A stretch of 64,000 nt of DNA from Rhynochetos jubatus (taxonomy: Eukaryota > Chordata > Aves > Eurypygiformes > Rhynochetidae). The position numbers and the translations under genes were made by a program. Location of the stretch: positions 55,349,304-55,413,303 of the forward strand of contig CM050650.1 in assembly GCA_027574665.1 (NCBI GenBank), in the 5' to 3' direction. The notes beneath the pieces were generated by a model. It had not been told where the DNA came from, made no database searches, and saw only the letters and a list, made by a program, of their open reading frames with translations. Positions 24,075 to 37,479 of this stretch are shown here, one piece after another; position 1 is the stretch's first letter, and the number at the start of each line of letters is the position of its first letter.

Positions 24075-27000
24075 AAAATAGTGTCATGAAGCTGAATATC
24101 TTCTGCTACTAAGGATGTTTTTTTGAGAGCTACATTTTGTTTCTTGCTACGCATTCTAAATGTGTCTTCATAAGTTGTGCTGTACCATCCATCTCCTGTG
24201 CTAGCTCCTTTTTAATATGTTGTGTTCTACAATAAATCAGCTAAATGTGCCCTAGTAACGTTATTAATTGCTGGTAAGTTACTAGCTCAGATGTTTACCT
24301 TTCTGAAAACCCTCCAAACTGACAATATCTTTTTGGTTTCTGTGGTGACCAACTTACTGATTTTGATATGTTGGGATGGGGGTTCTGCATATTTGAAGAA
24401 AGTGAAGTCAATGTCACCTTCTTGCACTTGCAGCCGTCTGAAGGAGCTGGGAAAACCTCAGCAGAGTCAGGCAGCTCTGAGCTGCAGTGCTGCTTAGGTT
24501 TGTCACGTTACTGTGTCTTGCAGTCCATCATGTTGTTTTCCTCTTGGCTCTGCTCTTGGCCTCTGGATGCTGTGAGGATTTGCAAGGGGGAACTCGGGCA
24601 ACACATGTCTCTGCTGTAGCACTTGCCTTATGGATAATTCCCACTGTATGAGCACAAGGCTGTTACAGTCCTGTTTTCAGAGCTTGGGGGGCTGAAAAGA
24701 TCTGCTCTGACCATGCTGACTGACCTGCTGTGTAGCACAACGTGCATGAGCTCTCCGAATTATTTTCTTTTTGAAATCACAGATAGTTTAGCAAGGCCGT
24801 TCATGGCTTCATGGTATGATTACTTTAAATCAGTCTGGAGAAGCACAGAGTAGGTTTCCAATGGGTAATTAATTATCTGTACTGTTAAAAAGTGGTGTTT
24901 ATTTCTGGCCTTTATATGTGTTATCCCAATAGACGGTCAGTCAGTGATAAACAGAGGCAAATGCGACTCTTCTTGCTATTCCATTTTCCCTACTGAGCTA
25001 TATTATATGAGGATTACCCTAACCCTGCGGGTACAGGGTGATATTGGCAGCTCCTGTTCAGCTGTCTGCTAATACTCCAAATCTTTGTTGGTTGCTTCTG
25101 CTCAGGACAGAGCACTGTCTAGCAAAAGGCTTGCTTTGCCTCCCCCACCCTCCCCCCATACACCATGCTTTTGTATTTAGCTATAATGGAAATTATGTTG
25201 TTTTCCTAAAAGAAGGTTACAACATAGTCCAGATTGGTTTTCATCATTAAAAGCAGTAGTTTTTTATTTATTATTCCTCCAAATACTGGATTTTTCACAC
25301 ATCTGGTTAGTAATGCTATTATTCTTGCATTCATGACCTGAGAAAAATACAAAACAGCACAGTTGCCAAACACAACCTGTGAATTGCACTAGAACATGCT
25401 TGGTTGTCTCCATTCACCATTGTATTTTTTTAAAGTCTAAGAAATAGTTTGCTTTCATTCTAATGTACGACAGTTTGTTTTATTTCAAACTTGTACATTA
25501 ATCAAATTGTCAGACTGTTGTATCAAATCCCTTACAGTAGGCAAAATACATTACACAACACTATTGCTCCCATCAGGCAAATATCTTGAATTGATAGTTA
25601 TTCAGTTAGTTTGAGAGGAATCACTGGATACTAATATAATCTTATGGGTTGATATTATTATATTAGTCTCTAATTCTTAATTGAAACCTTGATTTCCCCT
25701 GACAGTAGAATCAGATATTGTGCCTAAGTTAATTGGGTCATCCTGTTTATCTCTTTAAACTTCTAGTGTTATACCAGCTTTTTTCTCCCTGAGTCTTACA
25801 AATTTCCACAATGTTTCAGGATTTATTGGAAATCATAGTGCATGTGCAGAGAAACCATTGGCCAGCTCTTTTAAATTTTGTAGCGATTTTTTTTTCAGAC
25901 ATACTGGATCAAAAGTGCAATCTCCGTAACTGCAGCTTAATATTCTTGTGAGTTGTTGCAAGGTTGGAGAGTGATACAGCTTCATCTGTCTTCTCCCCTC
26001 AAAGCAGAAAAGACTGATTGGACGCTGCCTTGTTTCTTTGCATTACTGTTATGGAGACCACCAATGTTCCATTCTAAGAATTATCTGATGCCACTATTGG
26101 GATTCCTTTTTGTTCCCTAAATATTTTAGAAAACTGCCTTTCTTTGCCTGAACTGCTGCTTTCCTCGTGTCCCTTTGTTGCAGGTATTAATTATCTAGAA
26201 TTCCTGAAATACTGTCTTTTATATGCTTTCACTTTACAAATATATTCTCTGCACACATTTAAGATTGCAATTATGGTTTGAGAATCTAAAGTTTTATTAT
26301 CCCAGACTATTATTAAATTTATGATTTTTCACTTGTTGTTCACCTTCTAAACCATGGGTGAACCAAATTTGAGTTTCCTTTTTATTTTTTGAACCATGGT
26401 ATTTTGATGAATTACAGCATTTCCCAACAGCCAGTAAACGGTGCTTAAAAAGTTTTCAAATACCATTCATATTTTCTAGGCAAACATTTGCTCTCAAATG
26501 ATTTTAATCCTCTTTGCTTTCATATATGTGAAACTGTCTCTTTAAAATTAGAAATTGTTTGCGTATGTATATGTTTGACTGATTTGGACTTATTTATGTT
26601 TTGTTGCAGTCAAGCTGTTCTGAGTTGCATCTATGTGACTAAACATTTTTATTAAATGATTATCTCATCTTCTTTTGCCAAATGATATGTAATTTCCCCA
26701 TGTTGGATCCAGCAATTTTTAATTTGAGAAATTGGTGTGCATGATTTTTAGGCTGTCCAAAGATTCATTAACACTGAAAACTCAAAAGAAAACATCCTGC
26801 GGCGAGGATGGTTCACATCCTGTGCTTAGTTTTCACTCTAGTCTTCTGCAGACCCTTTTTCTTCTTTCTTTAGATGTTATTGCTCTTTGATTTGTTACTT
26901 TTCTTTCCTTGATTGTTAATTCCTCCGTCTTGCAAAATAAATCACTAAATTTATTTGCACTGTGCTTCATATATTTAATAACATACTTGAAGTTAAGAAC

Positions 27001-27677
27001 ATAAGAGCTTTTCTGGATCTAGGCCCTAGTCTCTGTTGCTTTCTTTTTTATGACTGCTTTTATCTTGCATTTCACTTTCTTATCACTCATTCTTTTTATA
27101 TTATTTCCTTACCTTGTCTACACATCCCAGATCTCTCATGCAACTTCCTTTCTTGGCTTCTCTGCTCCTCAGCCCTCCTTTTTCAGTCTTTTCCATCTGT
27201 CCCCACAGTTTATGGCTCTGAAGAAAGACTTGCATTATCAAAGTTACTGCTCTTGGCACTGTATTCTTTTACAGCATCGTATTAGTGTTGTAACAGCCTA
27301 CCTTGAATACTTTTGAAGTGATCTGTACATCTAGAGATATTAGTAATACAGTCATTAACACCTTTTTTTTTTTTCTTTCTTGTTCTTATTTCTAGTATAA
27401 CTTCTAAGTTATAATATTGGAATTAAGAAAACTCTGTTTTCATGACCTGTTCCCTTTCCCTCCGTGGAACGTTAATGCTGCTGTCCTAAAAAAGCAGTGG
27501 GGATGTGAAGAAATACTATGACTGAAATTAAGAGCTAATAAAAAATGCATTCACTGTTCTGCATTGTTAGAGTTCATAAGTTCTTGCAAAATCTTTGAGA
27601 CTTAGGAACTTTAAGCCATGAACCTTACCCCTGTTTGGTAAATGAAAACATCGACATTGTTTCCTACTTGATGACAG

Positions 27678-27758
27678 CTTCTTTTCCTTCATTTTCTCCT
27701 TCCCTTTTTCCTCCCTTCCCTCTTACTCCCCTATCCCTTGTTCTTCCCTCCCTTCTTT
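27678..27758. repeat. Polypyrimidine-rich tract, about 80 bases
   Basis: Nearly every base in this 81-base stretch is C or T, broken only by three A and one G. It is a (CCTT)-like simple sequence that has decayed. It gives an artefactual Ser/Phe/Pro-rich translation on the plus strand. Confidence 0.8.
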
Positions 27759-29267
27759 ATAACAGACCTGTTCTGTTCATACTAGCATGGCTGTTAAATA
27801 GCAAAATAAGTCACCTAAGTTTCTTGCTAACTTCAGAGGATCTTAACCTGTTGTGGGAGTCCTTAATTAAAATAAAATAGTTTTAAATAACTTTGTTGTT
27901 TAGTTTCAGCAATTTTCTTCACTAGTTCTTGGCAACCAGAACAGGAAGGTTGATTTTCTGTTCTGTTGGTGGTATGTGTTTGAACCAACAACTTCATTGT
28001 CTTAGTTGATCCAGATGTTTTGGCCTGTGAGGTAAAAAACCTCTGCTGTCTGTCATGTTTTGGTTTGGTTTTGACCTGTGGGTCAGCTTATAAGGTAATG
28101 TGATGTGCAGCCTAAATCAGACACACAGGCCACCTAGATCTCAAGGAAGGATTTCTTGCAGTCTGTTGGCAAGCCCATCCTTTCTGCAGAATGTAACATA
28201 GCGATTGTTTGTAAAGAAAACTTGAAGTAATGTTGCTTGTCTTTGTAGCCGCCTTTATCTTAGAATCAGGGGGAAGTGAAGGAAGAATTCACCATCCACT
28301 CAGCTCAATTGCTGCTAACACTGGACTAATGATCCACTGGTGGCACACACTCTGGCTCGGTTAGGCTGGAAGGCGTATTCAGCTTTGCTGTTGCGAGTTG
28401 TAATGCACAGGCTGAAGCATTGCTAGTTGCGTGTTTCCATACTACTTCCCTTCAATGTAAGTTTGCAGATGCCTGGTTCAGGAAGAAGCTCTTTAGTCCC
28501 TTTGCTGATGAACTTTCTACTGGCTGACAGTCACCACTTTTCCCCTCTTGCTTATTTCCTTCTCTTTGTCTCTATCCATTTTATTTTTTTGCTCTTTATT
28601 CTTTCCTCCAGACTTCAGCCTCAGCATTGTCCCTCTGTTCTCTCAGCATCTTCCCAGCTGCTGCTGCTGCACATCAAGACTTCACTGCCTGCCCTGTGCG
28701 ATAGCTCCCTGCATGTGTGCTTCTCCCTGCTTCCTTCACGGGTGGCCCTTGCTCTTCTTGATGACGGTGTCTGCCGAAAGCAGAGACTGTTTGGAGATCT
28801 CCCTAGAGCCCGCAGCTACCAGCTCCATCACCTCTGCAAGTGATGTGAGTGACAGTAAGGTTTGCACATCTTGAGCAGGAAGTTCAGCTGGAACAGTGAA
28901 ACGTTCAAACGGCTCAGATGTTGAACAAGCTTCTAACTTTTTTCTCAGTCTTTAATGGATTAGGAGACTTTGATTAATTTCATGGTTCAAAGATGGTTTT
29001 GGTTGCAAAAGTGTTTTCAGATAGTACAAAGAAGTTGAAAGTAAAATTCAGCTAAATTTAATAGCCTTCAATTTCTGCACCTTATTCTCACTTCAGAGTA
29101 AGTCAAACTGCCACAGAATCTGTGTGAAACAAGTGAATCACAAAGCTGCAGTTTCTGTAATTACTTTTGAAGCAACTCTTTTTTTTTTTTCCTCCCTCTG
29201 GAAAACAGCTGCTTCCTTCTCTGAGTCTGAACAAGTATTGTGAAAGACTTGGGCGTTATTCTCTAAT

Positions 29268-29335
29268 GAATATATTTATATATGTAAACCCATGTACATG
29301 TGTGTGTGTACACTTACATACACATACAGACATAG
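29268..29335. repeat. Mixed TA/TG microsatellite
   Basis: TATATTTATATATG is followed by TACATGTGTGTGTGTACAC and by CATACACATACAGACATA. The middle part is nearly self-complementary. It is a degenerate dinucleotide repeat. Confidence 0.7.
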
Positions 29336-32300
29336 ATTAAAATATTCCTCTCTATAATGAATATGCCATTAGCACAGGGTTAATGTCATATACCAGTAAG
29401 TTCAATCCGGAGAGACGCTGCTTGAGTCTTCCTCCCCTGCCGTCCCCCCAGCATCTTTCCTTTCAGGATAAAAGTATATAAGTATAAAAGTTTCCTTTCA
29501 GACCTAAAAACATATTTTGCTTTTTCTCTGAAAAGTATTGCTATACTCAAATTGTCATGTTTTACAAATGTGCATTCAGTGAGGATTTCTGTGTGTTTCA
29601 CTTAAGTTATTGAAGAGTTGCCCTGCAAAGGCATATGAGTTAGGCCAACAGTAATGACAGTTCGATTCATGCACATGTGAGCTGTTTCAGATTATTCTTT
29701 TGTATGGGCAGAGATGAGGGCTTTATATTTTACCTGGATGACTTTTAAAAAAATCCATAATAATTTGTTTCTTGTAAAGGTAATTGGATCCTGAATGTTG
29801 TTTGGTATGAAGAGCTGAAGTATTTATAAAATCTGGCAGAAGAGACACATGATTCTTTATATATTTCTTGTTTCTAAGTGAGCCTGCCACAGTTGTTAAA
29901 TTGGACATAGTGAGAATACAAAAGTGAAGAAATGGAAGAAACACCTTTTCATTATGGGGAGTAGAGGATGTAACAAGGGAACAAAATAAAAATTGTATTT
30001 GGGAAGGAATAGGAAAACATCGCTCAAAGTGTAGAGAGGACAAAATACTGGTAAAGAAAGAGGACCTGAGTCTAGGGTGATCTGGGCAGTTTCGTTAGTT
30101 TGGTTCAAACAATTAATGTTTTATTTTGGTCACATATAGGGTGATGGGTCCTGGAAATAAGGCTGCACAGTATGCTTGCCCTGAAATAGTGTGGACGTGT
30201 CCACATTAGCAAGTAGTGCAGCAGGATAGCAACAGGCCCAGAGAGCAAGACAGCTGGTGCTGAGGAACCTCACCTCCACACTGTATGTGTTCCAGGGGAT
30301 TTTGCTTTGGAGAAGCTGTAGTCTGGTGCTGTGGGCTAAACCAACCCACAAGTTGTAGGAGAGCTCCAGGAGAACACCTGGCTTCAGATGTTTCAACCAA
30401 ATGCAGTCAGTCTTATAAATTTAATAATAGTTTATTAATTTCTGCATATTAATGATAGTTTAATATTAGAATTCTTGAGATAGCAGGTGAAAATATATTA
30501 AGTTCAAAACCTTGGGAAAAAGGTGCAAATTTTTAAGAAGGGGATAATTACCCAGTGGAAAAGATGCAATTCTCTAATTTTCAAGGCAGGGATTGTCTTT
30601 TAGAAAATCCATTCAGATACACAAGTCATTGTACTAGGTTTTAATTTCTGAAAGTGAGCAGTGTATGGGAAGAAGATAAATTGTCTGACTGCAGTTCAGG
30701 ACTCAAAGTGAGTTTTCCAGGGCTCCTTTCACAAGCACAGGCTGTGCCTAGGTCTTGTTCTTTACTGCTCCTGGCCCCTCACTCTAATTCTGGCTCTGTT
30801 GATAATTTCTTGTGTGACATCTGGGAGCCTTCCCCATTGTCATTTCTTACTGAGTCAGGAGTAGCACTAGATGGCTGTCATATGTCTTTAATCAATGAAT
30901 CTCACCAGATTTCTTGAAATCTTCATGCTGGTATTGCTATAGTAATGTGAAATTTTGATGTCTGAGTGTTACCGGGCACAGCTGTTCCAGTCACAGACAC
31001 ATCCTTGAATGTTTTATGTCTTCAGTTTATTTTTATCTTTAGAAGGCTGTCCACTTTTTAAAAGATTTCTAGTTGTTTGGAAAACAGCCTCTGTATCAAA
31101 CTCCTCAGATGAAAGCACCCTCTATACACTTGTGATTTTTTTTTTTTTAAATTTCTATCCTTGCTTTTTTTTTTCTTCCTCTCTTCTCTTGCGTGTTCAT
31201 TTGTCTGGCTACCCTTAGCAACATCTTTTACAGATGGAAAACCAGCAATACTTTCTGGAGTCTCACTGTGATTGAATCAGGAGCAGAATTTACTTTACAA
31301 AGTGTTTATGTTACCAGTCCCACTATTCCTTTCATCATCCTGCATATTTAATATTGTGTATCAGGGAGATCTACAGGTTCTTAATTTGTCTTTTTCATAG
31401 TTATATTTTGCAACCTTACCTGGAATTCAGAAGTGGAAAAATAGTCAACTCTGCATAGTAGGGTCTCTGTCTCTGGATTGGATGAAGAAAGTCTTCTCTC
31501 TTGTATTTTGTATAACCACATATTATGGATTGCAATCTCCAGAGAAATCACTTTGCAGGTTCCTCTATAGAGACAAAAGGGGACAGAATGAAAATTCACT
31601 GTTCTCTCATTTTATTCCTGAGGAGTTCTCTGTAAGAGTTGCAGTCTTAAGTTTTGCATCAACTCCCTCAATTCTGGAGGCCAGGGGGTGCTATAGGTAT
31701 ATGCATTATAATCTATGTAGGTTTAGTAGTCAATATAGAGGGCTCATGAAACCTGTTGCATATTTTATTGTCTTGCTGTTCTGAATTCTGAGTGTTTCAT
31801 TTCTTTAAGCATTTATCTTGGTGGCAGAAGTGGTGTGTATGTGTGCACGCCCTGATTTGGCTTTAGGCAGGTCCTTGTATTTCTAGTACAATATGTATTT
31901 ATATGCATCTTATCTGAGTGAGGGAATGCATAAATGGGTCTCAAGCCTGGGAGTTCAGCCCTGGGAAATTATGAACTTTATACTGATAATATGGTTTCTT
32001 TTCTTAAGGGGAAAGAACTTGTGGCATAGAATGAAATGGGAGAGAAATATTTTATTTCCCAGATAAATCCCCCATATATAAATATATGTAGATAAAAATA
32101 CACATATGCACTTATGTGTGCTTTTACATTGTTTTCCCAGTGGGGAGATTGTGAAAAATAATTTCCTTAATGAAATATTTACTATTTGAAAATACATTTT
32201 ATTATATTTAAATATTAGGCAAGATTAAATTACTTGAATTACATACTCTCTAAAGAACTTTAGTTACTCAAACACCTATTATTCCTCTTCTCCTGTTCTA

Positions 32301-35300
32301 ACCATTCAGACTTGTAAGAAGCCAGGAAGTGTACGAGTCCAATTAGCTTTTCATAAAGTGATAATACAGTGTATATGAATGCTCATACAGTCTGAGTGAA
32401 AAGGAGACACAGAGCATATCATATCTTGTTTTGTTTGTGTGTTAGAGTCTCTGATGAAGTAATAATTGATTAGACAGATTGTTTGTAGGTAGTAAGACCT
32501 GGACCAAGTTTTTTTCAACACCGTGTTTTCCCGGAAGTTATTTGTGACTGCACAAATAAAATGCTGTACCTCTAGGTTTTAATTACCTTTTAATTTCAGT
32601 TTCTGATTTCCTGTTCTAATATGTTACATTATTTTACTGACTGTTGGAAAGCAACACCTCTGATTTGAAAAGATGGCCATTAAACTAATAATTTCTTTAT
32701 TTCCCAGTCCTGGGTTAAATGCATATATGATTCCTGTCTTCAAGGTAATGCATGGGCATGTTCTGCAGATATGTAGAATGCCTTCTTGCTTTGTGTGTAT
32801 GAAATTGTGCATGTATGTATGTATTGGTACAGAGATTTTTGCAATTGTTTTTAATTTCTAAGGGATCTTGGCAGACATACATGCGTTTGAAGATCATTTC
32901 AGGTGTGGAGAGGTTTGGAGTTGACTTTATATTTAATAAAAAATAGTTGCCCATAAGAATATCCTATCGCGTGCTAAAATTAATTTACCTGTTTAAAAAT
33001 GAATGGAATACAACCAAAAAGGCTATGGGCACAGTATATGAGTGTTGGTATTGCACAAAAGTAAGGCAGTGGTTTCACATTACGAAGGATTTGTTAGCTA
33101 CGCTGACTTGAGATATTCCTGCCCTCCTGCTGGTGATTCTCACCAGTTACTGTGTCACCCCTTCTGCAGAGCCAACTCTACTCTCTGCTAAACCGTACTG
33201 TACTCCAGGTCAAGGAGCAGACCTAAAAACAAAAAAAAAGAGTTAAAGTGTGTATGTGTGCGTTTTAGTCTTGGATCAGAAAACCATGCAACCTGCCAAC
33301 AGTTGTTCTGGTCCCACTGAAGTAGTGGCTTAGGTTTAGGAAGGAGCTACCAGAAAATGGAAAGCCAGGAAACCTGTAAGTCCAAAAATAAACATTGCAA
33401 AAAGGAAACACGCTGTCAAATTCCCACCTTGCACTTGTCAGATGGGCAACCTAAAGTCCTGTTGAAGACAGTGGGCCTCAGTGCTGACTGTGGCATTGCA
33501 GGTTTAAAATAGGCAGCAAGAAAGGTATGGTCAGTGTTGCACACTGGATTTGTAAAAGTCTAACATTCTTTCCCTTTAGTCTCCTTTTGTTGTTTTTAAC
33601 CTTTTCAAAGGAAAAACAAAGGCATAATACTTCAATGAGTAGAGTCCTAGGTTGATGACTGTAACAATGACTGGAGAAATGGTTATGGAAGCGTTTTGAC
33701 ATGAGGCCATTACCTAAGATTAGGGAGATTTCCTCTGCTGATCTGTATAGAAATGATTTGTGATACGTACTGCTGGTCATATTGGCATACATGGTTTCTA
33801 GTGTGCAGATTCTGACCTGTGATGATGTGCGTGTCCTTTTCCCGGAAGGCAATCACTATTAGCTACATTCATTGCCACAATTTAACTGTCTGTAGTCTGA
33901 ATGCAAGTTGCTTCTTATAGACCCTCGTGTTAGACAAAATATATTATGGTTGTTATATCCAAAATAATTTTTCTTTGAAAGGTCAACTTTAAATCACCAC
34001 CAGATTATTTAAAATCTAATGTCTTCTGTTACTGGTTACTGTATGGATCTGAACAGAGTATAAACACAGTACTTTCCTGGACAACTGAACTGTGTCATCT
34101 GGGTATCTTAGCATTTTGGAGGCTTTTTTTTTTTTCTCCTGGTTTGACCCAAGAAGAAAAGAGGGAAAATAGACAGAGCAGGTTAAAATAAATTCTTAAT
34201 GACTGTAGTTTGTTTCAACTGCAAGTCAAGAGGAAATTCTGAAGGCATTTTAAAAACAATAGTGTTTTTTTTGTGGTTATTTTATAAATGTTTCTTGTCT
34301 TCCTTTTTCCTCTTTCCATTTATTTTTGCAATGCTGTTATGTATGAGAATAAGGAAAGATTGTTTTTGTCATCCAATTTTATATTTAGTGGAAGATATCA
34401 CAACACTCCTTAGTGTGCCAGACAATGTCTGTTGGCACATTCCAGCATGTTGCCTGGGAAACAATGTGTTTTCTCCATTGACATGAAAGTATTCTCTCAG
34501 CTGTGAAACTGTATTTTAGGAAATCGAAAGAAAAGTGTGCATAGGTGCTTACACTTGATGCCTCACTATTAATGAGAAAAATGCTTTTAATTACTTCTTC
34601 AGTGATGTGTTCACCAGATAAATACAGAACATCAACCAAAAAATATGAAGATTGCAAAATTTATAAGAACTGCTATTTCATTCATAATTCAGCTCTATTA
34701 TGTATGCTTAGTATATGATAAAAGTGTAATTACATGATTGCCTGATATTGCTTATAAAATCTCTTCTTCAGGCACAAAATACAAGATGTGTAACTGATGA
34801 ACAACTGTTCCATGTTTTGTCATCATTGTGTAATGTATGGTAAAGTCCTTATTTTAAATGTTGCTATGAAAATATTATGGAGACTTGTGTTAAGTTTATT
34901 AATTACCTTATAAGTCTTTTGACTGTTTACTATAAGACACCGTTTCAAAATCACTGAGGCCAAGAGAGCAGTATTATTTCTATTTTAGAGTTCATGGCTG
35001 GGATAAATATTAAACTAGTACAATCTAGAGACTTTTGAGACTTTACTTTTCTCAGCACTTAACATTAGAAAGGGCTTTAAACAGTCATATTTAAACCTGA
35101 GGCATAAGTGGCAGTTTTAAGTTCTTACTTGCCCTGTAAATCAGACATGGTTTCTTGGGTTAAGACTCTGAAGTGAAGATGTTGCTGGGAAATAGTTTAG
35201 ATATAATTAAAAAAAAACTTCTTTGCTTGTGTTTTCAATACCAAGTCATGAGGCAGACAGAGTAACTGAAAAAAATAAGTATATAGACATGAAAATGACT

Positions 35301-36044
35301 AAACACAGGTGAAATTGAGACGTACAGTTGAGTGTATTTAAATTAAGATGAAGAAATAATTTGAGAGACATTCTTCTTGAGTTTCCAATGTTTGTATCAT
35401 CTGTCAAGTTGTAATTATCTTGATTATATATTGGCAAAGACAGTATCTGTTTGAAAAGGAAAATGGTGAGTGGTTATTTACAGTCTGTCTTCAGTCGTAT
35501 GTTAAGCTTTAGACCACATTTTGAAGGATAAGGGATTAAAAACTAGATGGTGAAGAGAAAATTAATTAAAATGAAACACTTACTTACCTACCAAAAGTTG
35601 ATTGTGCCACAGTTATCTGATTATTCCTTTGATAACAGATTTTCCAGATAAAGAAAACCCAATTGGTTTGATCAACATTAATTGAAGCATTTGGGGGGAA
35701 ATCACAGGAGAAAGTATCAACTAAATTGGAGAAGATTAAACTCCCCAAAACTTAAGATCTGTAGTAACAGAACTGTACAGTTTACTGAACTGTAAAACTG
35801 AAGTAATGGTATAAAGTGAAAGATCACGTACTGAGCAAGAAATATTGTCAATTCCCTGTAAACTGAGACCTCCCTGTCTGAAAGCAACTAAAGTATGCTT
35901 CAACTCGAGTATACTTAAGTATGTTTAGAGGTATGTAGGCATACATCAATGTATTAGTTGTTAATTGGATGGTTATGAATGGATACTATTAATGCAGCTG
36001 TAGTCAAGGCAAGATGTTCAGGTGTTTAACTGACATTTCAGAGT

Positions 36045-36520
36045 ACAGAAAAGATAGGGACATACTGGAGTTTGTCCAGCAAAGGGCCACAAAGATGATT
36101 AAGGGATGGGAGCATCTGAAGGGGGAGAAAGAGCTGGGTCTGTTCAGCCTGGAGGAGGGAAGTCTCAGGGGGATATTAGTAAGCTGTATATTCTGTCCCA
36201 TCAGGTATTTAAAGAAGATGGAGCCAGACTCTTCAGTGTTGCCCAGAGACAGGACAAGAGGCAATGGGCAAAGACTTAAACACAGGAAATACTACATAAA
36301 CATAGGATTTTTTTTTTCTTTTTACTGTAAGGCTAGGCAAACACTGGAACAGGCTTCCCAGAAAGACTGTGGTCTTCACCTCTGGAGTTGTTAAAAATCT
36401 TCTAAGTTTAAGGCTAAGCAGTCCTAAGCAACATGATCTGGCTGACCCTGCATGAGCAGGGAGGTTAGACTAAACAATCTCGAGATCCCTTTCCACCTCA
36501 GTGATTCTTATATACTGTGA
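36045..36520 (+). mobile_element. CR1 LINE 3' fragment
   Basis: This is a 5'-truncated CR1 on the plus strand. The open frame at its start encodes DILEFVQQRATKMIKG, then [20 protein letters not shown], both hallmark segments of the C-terminal part of CR1 ORF2. It continues through sequence for CFCPIRYLKKMEPDS and DRTRGNGQRLKHRKYYINIG in shifted frames, then ACTGGAACAGGCTTCCCAGA. It ends with CCCTGCATGAGCAGGGAGG and a decayed tail, GTGATTCTTATATACTGTGA. A poly-T stretch interrupts it at about 36308. It is non-functional and moderately diverged. Confidence 0.93.
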
Positions 36521-37479
36521 TATAGGAAAATATCTATGACATTGTATAAGGTTCTGTATTATATTTCGTATTATCCTAGTTAGCCTTGTTCAGGTCACAC
36601 ATGGGCTAGAAAATTGCAAAGTGCTAGAATATGAGCAAAAAATGTATAAACTCTAAATTGAAAGTAAGAGATCTGGAAGAGATATGAGGGATATTATAGA
36701 ACTCTGAGTCAAGGACCATAATCTTCAGGTAATGGATAGTGCTATTTAAGCTAAAAGGCAGTGCTAGAATAACTGAGCTGAAAGTTGATATGAAAGTAGA
36801 TGATATTCTTAAAACATGTGGAATGAGATATGAAAGTAGATGATATTCTTAAAACATGTGGAATGGGATTTGAGATTAATTTTCCTCTTAGACTGAGAGA
36901 TTTTAGCTGATAAAAACTATTTAATTTGGTCAAACTGAAGTAGAATTTCACAGAGAAGCTGAAAACCCTCCTGACATACTGGTCAGATTCTGCTGTTTTT
37001 GATATATGCTTCAAAGTAGAGAAATGTGTGAGATAGTCCATAAAGGGACAATGAATTTTTTAATGCAGGCAAAATGATGCTCTTTCCTTAGCAATGTCCT
37101 TGGGAACATTGCAGATTATCTATTGAAAAAATTAGCCTATGTACAGCACAGGAAATCTCTGCAATAAATGTCAGCCCAAACAGTTATAAGAAGATGAAAA
37201 TATAAAAAGAACTGTTCCACAACATTAATTACTGGCAGTGTCACTGTGGGGAGGTTATAATTCTGAAAAAGCTTGAAGGCTGATGATGAAGATACACTGT
37301 CCTTTGTCTTGAGCATGGCTCTCTTGATAGCAGGGAGAAAAGTAAGAACGTGCAAGAGGGAAAATGAATGCATATGCTCCCTCTAATACTCTCCCTGCCT
37401 TATTAGTTTAGGGATTCCCTGAGCCAGGTGGAGCTTTTGAGTATTTAGTGAACTTCAGTAGATTGATCTTCTAAGTTTG
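36521..37479. other. Unique non-coding DNA with one tandem duplication
   Basis: No gene recognised. The only structure seen is the 40-base tandem duplication at 36787-36866. The stretch separates a plus-strand CR1 from the long minus-strand fossil CR1. Confidence 0.5.
36787..36866. repeat. Tandem duplication, 2 x 40 bp
   Basis: The 40-base unit starting GATATGAAAGTAGATGATAT occurs twice head to tail (36787-36826 and 36827-36866). The copies differ only at the last base (A versus G). Such low divergence in neutral DNA suggests a recent event, possibly polymorphic. It lies in otherwise single-copy sequence. Confidence 0.97.

Larger units (their letters stand above)
24001..36044. other. Largely unique non-coding DNA
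   Basis: No coding exon or RNA gene recognised over 12 kb. Pyrimidine tracts and one microsatellite are listed separately. The longest open frame, 28427-28843 (138 codons, overlapped by a 108-codon frame), is rich in Leu, Ser and Phe because the strand is T/C-rich. It has no known motif, so I do not call it a gene. Some stretches (25700-27300) have the texture of very old repeats but I could not match them. Confidence 0.45.

Noticed and set aside
28427..28874. Two overlapping open frames of 138 and 108 codons
   Set aside because: Two frames open over the same T/C-rich stretch point to base composition rather than coding. No motif was recognised.
33478..33852. 124-codon minus-strand frame
   Set aside because: No similarity to any family I know, and in AT-rich sequence without supporting signals.
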